Origin: Nitrospira sp.
GTDB taxonomy: Bacteria; Nitrospirota; Nitrospiria; Nitrospirales; Nitrospiraceae
NCBI GenBank assembly: GCA_030653545.1
Contig: JAURZE010000024.1
Coordinates: forward strand, 248,001-312,000
DNA length: 64,000 nucleotides
Direction of reading: 5' to 3'
The position numbers were made by a program, and so were the translations under genes. How positions within the stretch are numbered: position 1 is the first letter of the stretch; each line of letters opens with the position of its first letter. The notes under the pieces are model-generated. The model had not been told where the DNA came from, did not search any database, and worked only from the letters and a program-made list of their open reading frames with translations. This document shows, in pieces, positions 48,245-55,838 of the stretch.

Positions 48245-48697
48245 CTACACGGCACCCGGAGCAGACGTGGATCCGGATTTCTTGCCGGCTCGATTGGCAC
48301 GCAGGTTGAGTACGTTCTCAATGGTCGTCTGCAACTGAGGAAGCGGCATCGCTCCAGGCCGACGGGCTTTGACAAACGCCAAGGCCTCTTCATAGGGCAG
48401 GCCTTGGTTGCAGCAAAAGTAGGCAATCAAGACGGACGCAGACCGCCCCATCCCCGCACGACAGCAGACCAGCGTTCTGGCTCCTGCGGCCCGCGCTTCG
48501 AGCCACGTCACCGCACGGTCGAGCCGAGCAGGGTCGACGGCTGAAAACTCTTTGAATGGAATATACTCGTAGTCCAACCAGGCAGGAGGCTCAACTTTAA
48601 ACTCTGCTGCCACCAGCAACAGTCCGGTAACTCCCGGCATGGGGTTCCGAGCATCGTCGATATTGCCAAGTATCAAGGTTTCAGAAATCGCATGCAT
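48245..48697 (-). CDS. dual-specificity protein phosphatase family protein
   Basis: This 150-residue protein has the cysteine-phosphatase active-site loop CRAGMGRS (CX5R plus Ser, about 99-106), in the context LVCCRAGMGRSASVLIAY. The His that usually precedes the catalytic Cys is Cys here, a variation seen in some relatives. Upstream, DDARNPMPGVTGLL and IPFKEFSAVD match the small DUSP fold with a possible general-acid Asp near residue 54. No membrane segment or extra domain is present. A Ser/Lys-rich tail follows. Substrates are unknown. It is encoded between mutM and a divergent zinc-ribbon gene. Confidence 0.85.
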   Translation of the reverse strand: MHAISETLILGNIDDARNPMPGVTGLLLVAAEFKVEPPAWLDYEYIPFKEFSAVDPARLDRAVTWLEARAAGARTLVCCRAGMGRSASVLIAYFCCNQGLPYEEALAFVKARRPGAMPLPQLQTTIENVLNLRANRAGKKSGSTSAPGAV

Positions 48698-48760
48698 AGC
48701 AATCTAAGTATAGGATTGCGTGGAACGGGTCAAGGAAATCACGGCTGATCGGCTTCGCCG

Positions 48761-48790
48761 TTGCAGTCTACTCAACCCTCTCGCTATACT
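48761..48790 (+). promoter_or_regulatory. sigma70-type promoter for the zinc-ribbon protein gene
   Basis: TTGCAG (48761-48766) and TATACT (48785-48790) are spaced by 18 nt, with a predicted start near 48797 and an AAGGGGA ribosome site before the ATG at 48824. Confidence 0.6.
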
Positions 48791-48823
48791 TACCTATCCG
48801 TTCATAACGATAAGGGGAACTGA

Positions 48824-49183
48824 ATGCCTTCTCTCTCGCCGGAAGAAGTTGAACAAAGACTGACTTCGGTCCACTGCGCCATTTGCAAGGGTGATCGGTT
48901 CGGGATCGACCGCCGTTTCATGCAACCGGATGGCGAGTGGCGCGGCGTCTGCATAAAATGCCGCTACAGCTTTCCTGTCTACACTGACATGGAGTTTTAC
49001 CAGCGCACCCAGCCGGACATTCCCTATCGCCTCAAAGAAATCGCCTGCCGCACCTGTCAACACCGCGGAGTCTCATTGGATTTTCGTATTACCATGTCGG
49101 TTCGTGAAGCGATCTACTTTGTGACCTGTCTCGGCTGCAAGACCCAATTCCCCGAGCAATCGTCACTGGAAGCCTTCGAATAA
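48824..49183 (+). CDS. hypothetical protein with four CxxC zinc-ribbon knuckles
   Basis: I recognise no named family. The 119-residue protein has four CxxC pairs: CAICKG (about 18-21), CIKCRYS (about 43-46), CRTCQHR (about 75-78) and CLGCKTQ (about 103-106). These would form two zinc ribbons or one larger cluster. The stretch between them contains GEWRGVC and YSFPVYTDMEFYQRTQP. No signal peptide or membrane helix is present, so it is probably cytoplasmic. It has a clear promoter and ribosome site. A small acidic protein gene follows by 37 nt. A nucleic-acid or protein-binding role is inference. Confidence 0.75.
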   Translation: MPSLSPEEVEQRLTSVHCAICKGDRFGIDRRFMQPDGEWRGVCIKCRYSFPVYTDMEFYQRTQPDIPYRLKEIACRTCQHRGVSLDFRITMSVREAIYFVTCLGCKTQFPEQSSLEAFE

Positions 49184-49220
49184 CTCCCCTTAAGTCAGCC
49201 TGCGGGTGTATACTGAAATT

Positions 49221-49394
49221 ATGGAAGATAAGAACAAACAGCAGGAACCAGCGGCGGCACCGAAGGTCCGCAAGGAAATCCCCCTTATTTCCGTGCCCAA
49301 TGATCGCGATATGATCGCCGCCGAAATGGCAGAAATGTTCGACGAGGACCGCGTCAGCCACCAGCACGGCAGTTCAGAGCCGGAAGCGGACTAA
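49221..49394 (+). CDS. small acidic hypothetical protein
   Basis: A short frame of 57 residues begins at an ATG (49221); an in-frame GTG at 49206 is the alternative. The product is hydrophilic and acidic, with a Lys/Gln/Ala-rich start, a central RKEIPLISVPNDRDMIAAEM and an Asp/Glu/His-rich end. It has no cysteine, signal or membrane segment. The ribosome site is weak. It lies 37 nt after the zinc-ribbon gene and meets the Rsm22-like gene tail to tail, 9 nt apart. It is plausibly real because it fills the gap neatly, but no family is known to me. Confidence 0.5.
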   Translation: MEDKNKQQEPAAAPKVRKEIPLISVPNDRDMIAAEMAEMFDEDRVSHQHGSSEPEAD

Positions 49395-49403
49395 CGCGCT
49401 TCA

Positions 49404-50645
49404 TCAGACCGATCGAATTATCTGTACGGTCCCGTCTCGCTCGATTCGTCCCACCGCCGACATTCTCCCTTCCCGCTCTTTCCGCACGACTCGCTCAATC
49501 CGCACGATCGCACCGCGATGCCAGTCATCCAGTGGCGCATTCGATTCCGATTGCAAGCGATCCTGACGTCCGATTTCCGACCGCCCCAACTCGTTGCAGA
49601 GCCACGCCCGCTTCTCACCTTTCAACTCCCGCAACTCACTCACGACGCGATAGACATCCGGCCTACGCTCGACGATGGTTCGCCCGTCTTTTCGGAGCAG
49701 GAGATACGAAAACTTCAAGGCGTCTTTTATGAAACCCACCGCGTCGTCAATTTGTTGAATGCCTGGCGGGGTCTCCCAGACTCGCTCTTCATGGCACCAA
49801 TCGAACGGATTTACCAGTGCCGGACAACTGTTTTCGTGGAGACAGGGGCTATAGAGCGTACACAGCTGTTCCTGAATCAATCGATCCCGTAGCTGATGCA
49901 GCGCTCTCGAGGTAGCCCGTAAAGCCGGCTCGACGATCATCAGCGTGCCGGTCGGAGCTATCCTTGCCAGAAGCTGGGTCACGAGTCCTACTTTTGCCTG
50001 CACAGGATCGGCATTTCGGGAGTAGAGTTCGTTCAGGCAATTCGCCGCAATGATCAGATCATAGGGAGCGTGCTGTTCAACCTGACTGAGCCACCCCCCA
50101 TTCGGCAATCGCTCAAGATTTCCCTCATGGGTAATCAGTCTTCCGTCAAGAGCTCCAGATTCCCGGCCGTAGACCTCCCAGAGGCTCCTCGCCTGTTTCA
50201 GCGCTTCAACTGAACCATCGACCGCGACAACGGTGAGGTCCTTGATTCGCTCCGGCCAATGCTGATGGAACCAATCAAGGACGGCCAGCGCCCCTGCGCC
50301 CGGTCCCGACCCCACGTCAAGAATGCGGATCGAACGACCGGAGGCTTGCTCCGGCCAGGCCTGCGGCATTTCGTCGAGCAGAACCTGAATCTTGGACAGG
50401 CTTACCGGCAGGAAGTATTTGAGATAGGCTGCGGCATGCCCCGGATGATCGAGATAGTCGGATCTCAGTGAGGCGCGATCTTTTGTAAAGAGTCTCGAGA
50501 GTGCGGCTACGGCTTCCGCAATGCGATCCATGCCGCTCCTGACAGAACTGGAGGCGACCTGCTCAATGGCGTTGAGGAGGATCGGTGAGAGACGGGACAC
50601 TGTCCGGCGTTGGTTGAAGGCCATATTCGTGTAGTGTATGCTCAC
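49404..50645 (-). CDS. Rsm22-like SAM-dependent methyltransferase
   Basis: Rsm22/METTL17-type proteins bind the small ribosomal subunit and resemble class I methyltransferases. The 413-residue product has a SAM-binding motif ILDVGSGPGAGALAVLDW (about 109-126), then VVAVDGSVEALKQA and IIAANCLNEL. It has a cysteine cluster SPCLHENSCPALVNPFDWCHEE (about 261-283; three Cys and His residues) that in the family is proposed to hold an iron-sulfur cluster. The open frame starts at a GTG (50645); an ATG at 50624 (MAFNQRRTV) is an equally reasonable start. It diverges from a small gene at 50664. Its role in ribosome assembly is inferred from family. Confidence 0.85.
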   Translation of the reverse strand: MSIHYTNMAFNQRRTVSRLSPILLNAIEQVASSSVRSGMDRIAEAVAALSRLFTKDRASLRSDYLDHPGHAAAYLKYFLPVSLSKIQVLLDEMPQAWPEQASGRSIRILDVGSGPGAGALAVLDWFHQHWPERIKDLTVVAVDGSVEALKQARSLWEVYGRESGALDGRLITHEGNLERLPNGGWLSQVEQHAPYDLIIAANCLNELYSRNADPVQAKVGLVTQLLARIAPTGTLMIVEPALRATSRALHQLRDRLIQEQLCTLYSPCLHENSCPALVNPFDWCHEERVWETPPGIQQIDDAVGFIKDALKFSYLLLRKDGRTIVERRPDVYRVVSELRELKGEKRAWLCNELGRSEIGRQDRLQSESNAPLDDWHRGAIVRIERVVRKEREGRMSAVGRIERDGTVQIIRSV

Positions 50646-50663
50646 CGCACGAGGAGAACAATC

Positions 50664-50912
50664 ATGAGTGAATCATTGCTGCAAGCCTACAGGGAAGTCG
50701 AGATGGCCATGGAGCGCTTTACATTGGTGCTGCATGACCACGTCGACCACCTTCGGAATACGGAGCCGCCGGGATCCGACAAACTGCATCGCATGAGCAA
50801 CGGAACAAAAGCCATGCGCGACAGCGCGTCGATTTATTTGTCCTATGCCAAATACGTCGCTCACGGGATGCCCGCCAGCGAGGAGCTGATCGAGGACGAT
50901 CTGCAGGGGTAA
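50664..50912 (+). CDS. hypothetical protein, 82 residues
   Basis: I do not recognise a family. The start at 50664 follows a GAGGAG ribosome site by 7 nt. The product (MSESLLQAYREVEMAMERF at the start) is predicted mostly helical, rich in Glu, His and Met, with HDHVDHLRN near residues 24-32 and no signal or membrane segment. A textbook terminator follows, which supports it being a real single-gene transcript. It diverges from the Rsm22-like gene with starts only about 20-40 nt apart, so promoters must overlap the coding ends. Confidence 0.65.
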   Translation: MSESLLQAYREVEMAMERFTLVLHDHVDHLRNTEPPGSDKLHRMSNGTKAMRDSASIYLSYAKYVAHGMPASEELIEDDLQG

Positions 50913-50957
50913 CAGCCGGCGCGTCGATTGATCGAGCCCACTGCTTCCGAGAAAACG

Positions 50958-50990
50958 AAAGGCCCGCCGGGTGATCCCCGGCGGGCCTTT
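50958..50990. terminator. bidirectional intrinsic terminator
   Basis: AAAGGCCCGCCGGG (50958-50971) and CCCGGCGGGCCTTT (50977-50990) form a 14-bp perfect stem with a 5-nt loop, T-rich on both sides. It lies between the convergent 82-residue protein gene and the alpha-subunit gene of the oxidoreductase operon and should end both transcripts. Confidence 0.92.
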
Positions 50991-51011
50991 TCATTGCGTG
51001 GGTCGCTTCGA

Positions 51012-52334
51012 TTAAATGCTGCGCATGAAATGGGACACGTCGTCTTGATTGACGGCCCCGCCCATGACAGAAGACATCGCAACGTTCGTGGACTTCTTAC
51101 CGGTGAGTCCGGACTCCACTTCGTCCACAATCAATTCGACCGGCATGGACTGCCCACCATAGACCCGCGGCCCACCGATGATTTTGGCCTTGGAATAGCC
51201 ATAAATCGCGGTCGCCACTTCCTTGGCCAGCCAACCGACATAATTGAACTCGGGCACCACGATCAGCTTGGCATTTTTGCAGAGCTCCCGCAGTTCCTGC
51301 GTCGGGAACGGCCGCAACGAACGTACCTTGATCAGGCCGATCTTAATGCCCTTTTCTGCGCAAATACGGACCGCTTCGCGGGACTGAGCGGCGGCGCTTC
51401 CTGACGCAATGATCACAGCCTCGGCACCGTCCACATTTTCGGCCGTGAGCAACCCGCCCATATACTGATTGATATACTTGCGGGATCGTTCAACCGCAGC
51501 CCACACTTCCTGCTGCCAGACCGCGTGAATGTTGTAGGCCATGAAGTTCGATTTTTGAACCGGGGCGTCGCGCGAGAGACGCGCGGGAGGATTCTCCGCA
51601 TCGAGGACGGGCACCGCGCCGCGCCATGCTTCACGCGGAGGCAGCTTCATGCTGCGATCCTGCATGCGCACATAGCCACGAGCATGCGTGACAAAGAATC
51701 CATCGCAGCAGACACCGACCGGCAGGGTCACATCGTTCTTCTCGCTGATGACGAACCCGGCCATCGTGAAATCGAACATGTCCTGCTGATTCTCAGCATG
51801 GAACACGATCATACCGCAATTGAGGAGATAGGAGACCTCAATATTATCCGGCTGAATCGCGAGCGGAGCATTGACCACGCGGCAGGTGAACATCGCCACG
51901 GCCGGCAACCGATGGCCTGGCCACGAGGCAATGCCTTCGAGACCTCTCAAGGTCCCAGGTCCCGCAGTGGCGGTATAGCAGCGAACGCCTGCGCGGGATC
52001 CTCCGGCGATGGCGGCCATGACGCCGACTTCTTCCTCACCGCGATAGTATTCTTTTACATATCCTTCGCCGTAGAGCACACCCACGAGCTGCATGGTTTC
52101 GCTCTGAGGCGTAATCGGGTAGGCAATGGCCAGATCCACATTCGACCGGCGAATGGCTTCTTTCGCGGCTTCGCTGCCCGTAATAAATTCCTTCGTCCTC
52201 GGGGCCTCGTGAAACAAGTACTCAGGGCTGACGACCTTCTGTCGTTTGGCTTCGGCATGCGGATCTTTCTTAGCCGGCGCCACAGTGGCAGCAGGAGCAC
52301 CCGGGGGATTTGTTTTGACTTCAGCTTCGCTCAT
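51012..52334 (-). CDS. 2-oxoacid:ferredoxin oxidoreductase alpha subunit (PorA/ForA type)
   Basis: This is the large subunit of a CoA-dependent oxidoreductase that, in reductive TCA organisms, carboxylates acetyl-CoA to pyruvate or succinyl-CoA to 2-oxoglutarate. The 440-residue product has a Pro/Ala/Lys-rich N-terminal stretch of about 45 residues. The pyrimidine-domain core follows: ITGSEAAKEAIRRSNVDLAIAYPITPQSE, EEEVGVMAAIAGGSRAGVRCYTATAGPG and RLPAVAMF. The C-terminal domain has VIIASGSAAAQSREAV and LIKVRSLRPFPTQEL. It is the last of the five operon genes. Pyruvate versus 2-oxoglutarate specificity cannot be decided from sequence by eye. Confidence 0.9.
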   Translation of the reverse strand: MSEAEVKTNPPGAPAATVAPAKKDPHAEAKRQKVVSPEYLFHEAPRTKEFITGSEAAKEAIRRSNVDLAIAYPITPQSETMQLVGVLYGEGYVKEYYRGEEEVGVMAAIAGGSRAGVRCYTATAGPGTLRGLEGIASWPGHRLPAVAMFTCRVVNAPLAIQPDNIEVSYLLNCGMIVFHAENQQDMFDFTMAGFVISEKNDVTLPVGVCCDGFFVTHARGYVRMQDRSMKLPPREAWRGAVPVLDAENPPARLSRDAPVQKSNFMAYNIHAVWQQEVWAAVERSRKYINQYMGGLLTAENVDGAEAVIIASGSAAAQSREAVRICAEKGIKIGLIKVRSLRPFPTQELRELCKNAKLIVVPEFNYVGWLAKEVATAIYGYSKAKIIGGPRVYGGQSMPVELIVDEVESGLTGKKSTNVAMSSVMGGAVNQDDVSHFMRSI

Positions 52335-52373
52335 CGTTGCACCTCTTGGCTATAGCGCCCGTGATCCCGATCC

Positions 52374-53138
52374 TTACCCTTCACGCTTCATCTGTTCAGC
52401 CGAATGGCCAAACGTACCCGCGCTGCCGACTCCGGCAACCGTAGGCATAAAGGTCAACGGATTGGTGTGGGTCTTTCCACCGTGGACTTTGGACTGCGTT
52501 CCGGTAAACCGAACATTCTCGCCGTTTTCCGGCAACTTGATCCCCATTTCCTCACGAATCTTCTTGAAGATCTGCGCGGTCTTTTTCAGCTTGAGCACAT
52601 CCGAATCGCGGATCGTCAACATGGCATCTTCGTGGCCCTGCTCGGCGCAGATCGCCATCGTGCAGCAATTCGTCCCCGCACGGATCATCTTCAACGTCAG
52701 ATTGGCATAATGACAATGCACGCCGATAAAGATACAAGCCTCAATCTTATTTCCCCAAATCGTCAAATTCGGGTGATTGGGATTGATGACCTCTTCCGGA
52801 TCGATCTTGGGATACTTGGGCCGGTAGTCCGGCATCGGGATAATCATCACGTTCGGAATCTGGGCGGCAATTTCCAGCGTGGCCTTGGCCTTTTCAATCG
52901 CATGTTCGTTCCAGGCCCACAACACCATCGGCCCTGGGAAGAGCGTCGCGTTGGGACTGGTCAACATCTTCCGGGCCATCTCTTCGATGACCTTATCCTC
53001 ATTGGGTTCCAGCAGTCCGTAAAACAAGCCTTCGCCTGGATCGGGCAGCGACACACCAAGCTGTGCAGCGGACGGAGGATGAAATCCAGCCGGCCCCGGA
53101 ACAATGATTCTCTCTCTCTTATCTTGCGTTGTTGCCAC
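52374..53138 (-). CDS. fifth (epsilon-type) subunit of the 2-oxoacid:ferredoxin oxidoreductase
   Basis: A 254-residue soluble protein encoded between the ferredoxin-like and alpha-subunit genes. From memory it matches the extra PorE/ForE-type subunit of the five-subunit enzymes of Hydrogenobacter, sometimes annotated as a CO dehydrogenase beta-subunit family protein. It has LFYGLLEPNEDKVIEEMARKM, a Rossmann-like middle (NVMIIPMPDYRPKYPKIDPE) and ACIFIGVHCHYANLTLKMIRAGTNCCTMAIC with Cys and His residues. A Gly/Ser-rich C-terminus (VAGVGSAGTFGHSAEQM) follows. No thiamine or iron-sulfur motif is visible. Its function in the complex is unclear. Confidence 0.75.
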   Translation of the reverse strand: MATTQDKRERIIVPGPAGFHPPSAAQLGVSLPDPGEGLFYGLLEPNEDKVIEEMARKMLTSPNATLFPGPMVLWAWNEHAIEKAKATLEIAAQIPNVMIIPMPDYRPKYPKIDPEEVINPNHPNLTIWGNKIEACIFIGVHCHYANLTLKMIRAGTNCCTMAICAEQGHEDAMLTIRDSDVLKLKKTAQIFKKIREEMGIKLPENGENVRFTGTQSKVHGGKTHTNPLTFMPTVAGVGSAGTFGHSAEQMKREG

Positions 53139-53164
53139 GCCCGTTCCCCTTTCTTGCCGAATGA

Positions 53165-53485
53165 TCAGACGCTAGGGCTTACCAAAACCGCCGTTGTGCT
53201 CTTGTCGCCATAGGTAATATTGTCGGTGATGGCGGCCAACGGTAATTGATCGATCATGATCATCTTAATGGCGTTGTTCTTAGCCATGTTGTCGCAGACC
53301 CACACGCACTGCGCACAACCCTTACAACGATCCACCGCCACGTACGCGGAACCGTACTTGAAACCCTTGTCCTTCCCCATCTCCTCGCTATATTGGATGG
53401 TGTTGGCTTCCGGGCAATACTGCGTGCAGAGCTTGCAGCTCTTTGCGGCACAAATTTCAACGTTGATATCAGCTACGAGATACAT
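53165..53485 (-). CDS. 2-oxoacid:ferredoxin oxidoreductase delta (ferredoxin-like) subunit
   Basis: The start at 53485 (MYLVADINVEICAAKSCK) follows GAAGGAG by 7 nt; the longer open frame encodes nothing family-like. The 106-residue protein has two cubane cluster motifs, ICAAKSCKLCTQYCPEANT and RCKGCAQCVWVCDN, so it is the two-[4Fe-4S] electron-transfer subunit. The usual first CxxC spacing is stretched (C-A-A-K-S-C-K-L-C), so one of these cysteines may not be a ligand. It lies between the gamma and epsilon-type genes. Confidence 0.88.
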   Translation of the reverse strand: MYLVADINVEICAAKSCKLCTQYCPEANTIQYSEEMGKDKGFKYGSAYVAVDRCKGCAQCVWVCDNMAKNNAIKMIMIDQLPLAAITDNITYGDKSTTAVLVSPSV

Positions 53486-53508
53486 GGAAAACTCCTTCTG
53501 TATCGCTA

Positions 53509-54228
53509 TTACGCACTGGCAGCGGCGGCGACTGGCGTCTCGACACGTTTCACGTCGGGAGCCGCCCATCCGTGCTCAACGGCGTAGTTCCAACCGGCCC
53601 GCATCACGGCCACGTTCTTATCAATCAATTCCTGCTTCTTCTTGAACTTTCGTTCCACCACGCTATCCAACGCCGCCGTTCCGCCGGAAACGACGAATCC
53701 TTTTCCGAGGAACCGGTCTTTCACGGCCTGCTCCAAGCCGGCCATGTTCGTCAACCCGGTGATCGCTCCGATGCAGCCCATCAAGGCCATGTTCGTGGCA
53801 AGGTCCATCCCCGCCACTTCCAACGAAAGCTTCGTTGCCGGGAAGTAGTAGAGCTTCGCGCGACGCTCTTTCAGCTCAGCCGCCTGGTCCTTGTGCAGGT
53901 TCATCGGACCATCGTTATTGATCAGCGCGATCCCATCTTCCTTCAGACCGAAGTAGAAGGGCATCGTGTAGGACTTACCATGCGTAATAACCTGCGGATG
54001 GAAAATGATGATGATGTGGGGAAACGTGATTTCGCCGATCTCGTAGATCGGTTCATCAGAGACCCGCACATAACTCTCGACCGGCGCCATGCGCTTTTCC
54101 GATCCGTAGAACGGAACGATCGTGCTTTCCCCGCCGGCGTTGATGACCGCGGTGCTCAGGATGTGCGATCCTGTCACGACACCCTGTCCACCGACGCCTG
54201 CCATCCGAATGTTGAAACGCTTTGCCAT
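53509..54228 (-). CDS. 2-oxoacid:ferredoxin oxidoreductase gamma subunit (PorG/ForG type)
   Basis: The ATG at 54228 (MAKRFNIRMAGVGGQG) follows GGAGG by 7 nt. The 239-residue product shows the gamma-subunit signature MAGVGGQGVVTGSHILSTAV near the start, GSEKRMAPVESYVRVSDEPI (the region contacting the CoA/thiamine subunits) and NMALMGCIGAITGLT. A C-terminal stretch of about 45 residues rich in Lys and Ala is extra relative to the core. It lies 25 nt after the beta-subunit gene and is part of the beta-gamma-delta-epsilon-alpha operon. Confidence 0.9.
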   Translation of the reverse strand: MAKRFNIRMAGVGGQGVVTGSHILSTAVINAGGESTIVPFYGSEKRMAPVESYVRVSDEPIYEIGEITFPHIIIIFHPQVITHGKSYTMPFYFGLKEDGIALINNDGPMNLHKDQAAELKERRAKLYYFPATKLSLEVAGMDLATNMALMGCIGAITGLTNMAGLEQAVKDRFLGKGFVVSGGTAALDSVVERKFKKKQELIDKNVAVMRAGWNYAVEHGWAAPDVKRVETPVAAAASA

Positions 54229-54253
54229 GGGCAATCCTCCTTACCGGTCAGGC

Positions 54254-55156
54254 TTATGCTTTGTTGGGAATAGCGGCTGCGGGAGCGGCCGGCTTCGGAA
54301 GAAATTCCTTATAGCCATAACGCTCAGCCAAGTACTGCTTCGCTTCTTCGCTGACATATTCCGTGAACTGATATCGATCGTTTTCAACGGTCTTGGCGTC
54401 TTCCATGACCTTGTCGGTCGGAATCGCATACTCAATGTTGCAGGAGGTGTAGGCCTGAATGTAAGCAGAGCCCACTTCACGGGCGATCAGCACGGCTTTC
54501 TTGATGACGCTCTCGACACGGCGGGGATTGTTCGGGACGACGGTGGCGACATAGGCGCATCCGGCCACCTTTGCCATCTGCAACATATCCATCTTCTCGA
54601 ACTTCTTGCCCAAGGGGGCCATCTTCAATACCGCGCCACGGCTCGTCATACCGCTTTCCTGACCGCCGGTATTTCCGTAGACTTCGTTATCCAACATGAT
54701 CGTGGTGAATCGTTCCTTGCGGAACCAGGAGTGCAACACTTGCTGGAATCCGATGTCGGCCGTGCCGCCGTCGCCGGCCATCACGACCACATCCTTCGGC
54801 TTATCGCCGAACCGGAGGCGGAGACCGCGAGACAACCCGCTGGCCACACCATTCTGGTCGCCGTAGTTGCCGTACACGAAAGGGATCGCGGCCTGCGAAA
54901 TCGCCAAACGACCGCATCCGGCAGTACCCACCATGATCGTATCTTCAGGATTCGGCACGGCGATCATAGCCAGGCGGATGAACAAGGTCATCGCACAGCC
55001 GGCGCACATCGGATGCTCTTCTAAAATCTCCTTGAAACTTCCCATCTGGGAGACGGAAACCTTCTTGCCGAACGGACCATGTTCGACCATATCCCGATAT
55101 TCTTTCGGCATGAACTTCTCGAAGCCGTTTGTAAACTTCACATAATCGAGACTCAT
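54254..55156 (-). CDS. 2-oxoacid:ferredoxin oxidoreductase beta subunit (PorB/ForB type)
   Basis: This is the thiamine diphosphate-binding subunit, 300 residues, with an AGGGAGG ribosome site. It has CAGCAMTLFIRLA near the start (cluster/thiamine Cys), VGTAGCGRLA, the thiamine motif MAGDGGTADIGFQ followed by MLDNEVYGNTGGQ (about 130-165), and VIKKAVLIAREVGSAYIQAYTSCN near the C-terminus with another conserved Cys. It is the first gene of the operon, about 130 nt downstream of a strong promoter. Substrate (pyruvate or 2-oxoglutarate) is not resolved. Confidence 0.92.
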   Translation of the reverse strand: MSLDYVKFTNGFEKFMPKEYRDMVEHGPFGKKVSVSQMGSFKEILEEHPMCAGCAMTLFIRLAMIAVPNPEDTIMVGTAGCGRLAISQAAIPFVYGNYGDQNGVASGLSRGLRLRFGDKPKDVVVMAGDGGTADIGFQQVLHSWFRKERFTTIMLDNEVYGNTGGQESGMTSRGAVLKMAPLGKKFEKMDMLQMAKVAGCAYVATVVPNNPRRVESVIKKAVLIAREVGSAYIQAYTSCNIEYAIPTDKVMEDAKTVENDRYQFTEYVSEEAKQYLAERYGYKEFLPKPAAPAAAIPNKA

Positions 55157-55292
55157 CAGGCACCTCCCTTATGTCACTGCAACGGCAACCGTTGCGTATG
55201 GTTCAACTCAATCGCGAGAGACGAATAAACCCTGTAGGACGATGAGGATGGACAACACACATTCGAGTCTGATCGATCAATTGTGCCACGGC

Positions 55293-55322
55293 ATCCTAGC
55301 AAAGCTGAAAAAAGACTGTCAA
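55293..55322 (-). promoter_or_regulatory. strong sigma70-type promoter for the oxidoreductase operon
   Basis: On the minus strand a perfect TTGACA (55317-55322) is followed after 18 nt by TAGGAT (55293-55298). The AT-rich ATATATAATT just upstream of the -35 could act as an UP-element. The leader to the beta-subunit ATG is about 130 nt. Confidence 0.75.
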
Positions 55323-55533
55323 TTATATATTCCGATCAGCCCCTAAACTCCCAGCACTGTGAAAATACTATAACGTCCTGATATTCAACGCAACTTCTCA
55401 GAAGGCCCACGACATCCGAAAGAAGGCCTAGGCCCAGGCAGACCGGATAGGCCATTCGCCCCAACAAGAACCCCCAGGAGAACCTGTTTCCGGGATACAG
55501 TGGAAACTTCCCGGAGGAATTTCCTCTCGATGA

Positions 55534-55562
55534 TTGCCGATCACCGCCAATCCGGTTAGACT
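55534..55562 (+). promoter_or_regulatory. possible promoter giving a leaderless mini-protein mRNA
   Basis: TTGCCG (55534-55539) and TAGACT (55557-55562) are 17 nt apart. Transcription would begin at about 55569, only two bases before the ATG at 55571. No ribosome site is visible, which agrees with a leaderless transcript. Confidence 0.45.
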
Positions 55563-55570
55563 GACGAACT

Positions 55571-55819
55571 ATGCCAAATCGAGTTTTGATTCCCGGCGAA
55601 GACGATGCCGGAACCCATGTCGGCGGTGTGCACAAGCGCCCTCCCATCCCGGATCACACGCTCAAGGCCGAATGCCCGAAGTTCATGGCCCATGGCCCCT
55701 GCGGGGGTGTGCGCAAAGGCGGCCTCTGCGAAGTCTATCCGGAAATGAAATGCCCCTGGGTGTCGATGTTTATTGAACTCGAGAAAATCGGGCAGACCGA
55801 TTGGATGAAACAACTCTAG
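55571..55819 (+). CDS. stand-alone methylenetetrahydrofolate reductase C-terminal-like mini-protein
   Basis: This 82-residue protein carries a cysteine motif that resembles the MTHFR C-terminal domain: AECPKFMAHGPCGGVRKGGLCEV followed by PEMKCPWVSMFIELEKIGQ (cysteines near 35, 44, 53 and 61). In folate-dependent C1 metabolism this zinc-type domain occurs at the end of, or partnered with, MTHFR (compare MetV in acetogens). Here it stands alone with about 30 residues of N-terminal extension (MPNRVLIPGEDDAGTH). It is followed 19 nt later by queF and diverges from the oxidoreductase operon. The family match is by motif only; a catalytic MTHFR partner is not in the window. Confidence 0.72.
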   Translation: MPNRVLIPGEDDAGTHVGGVHKRPPIPDHTLKAECPKFMAHGPCGGVRKGGLCEVYPEMKCPWVSMFIELEKIGQTDWMKQL

Positions 55820-55838
55820 CAGACATGAGGCGTGACTC

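Larger units (their letters stand above)
55157..55570. other. 414-nt divergent intergenic region
   Basis: No convincing gene is present. It contains the strong minus-strand promoter of the oxidoreductase operon (55293-55322) and a fair plus-strand promoter (55534-55562) for the mini-protein gene. The rest, about 55340-55530, is without recognised motifs; an open frame on the minus strand there reads through low-quality sequence and crosses into the plus-strand gene. Confidence 0.6.

Noticed and set aside
48698-48760. Promoter for the phosphatase gene (TTGACC and TATACT on the minus strand)
   Set aside because: The boxes are only 15 nt apart, which is outside the usual spacing.
55336-55647. 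Open frame of 103 codons on the minus strand in the intergenic region
   Set aside because: It overlaps the start of the mini-protein gene, lacks a ribosome site and has no family features.
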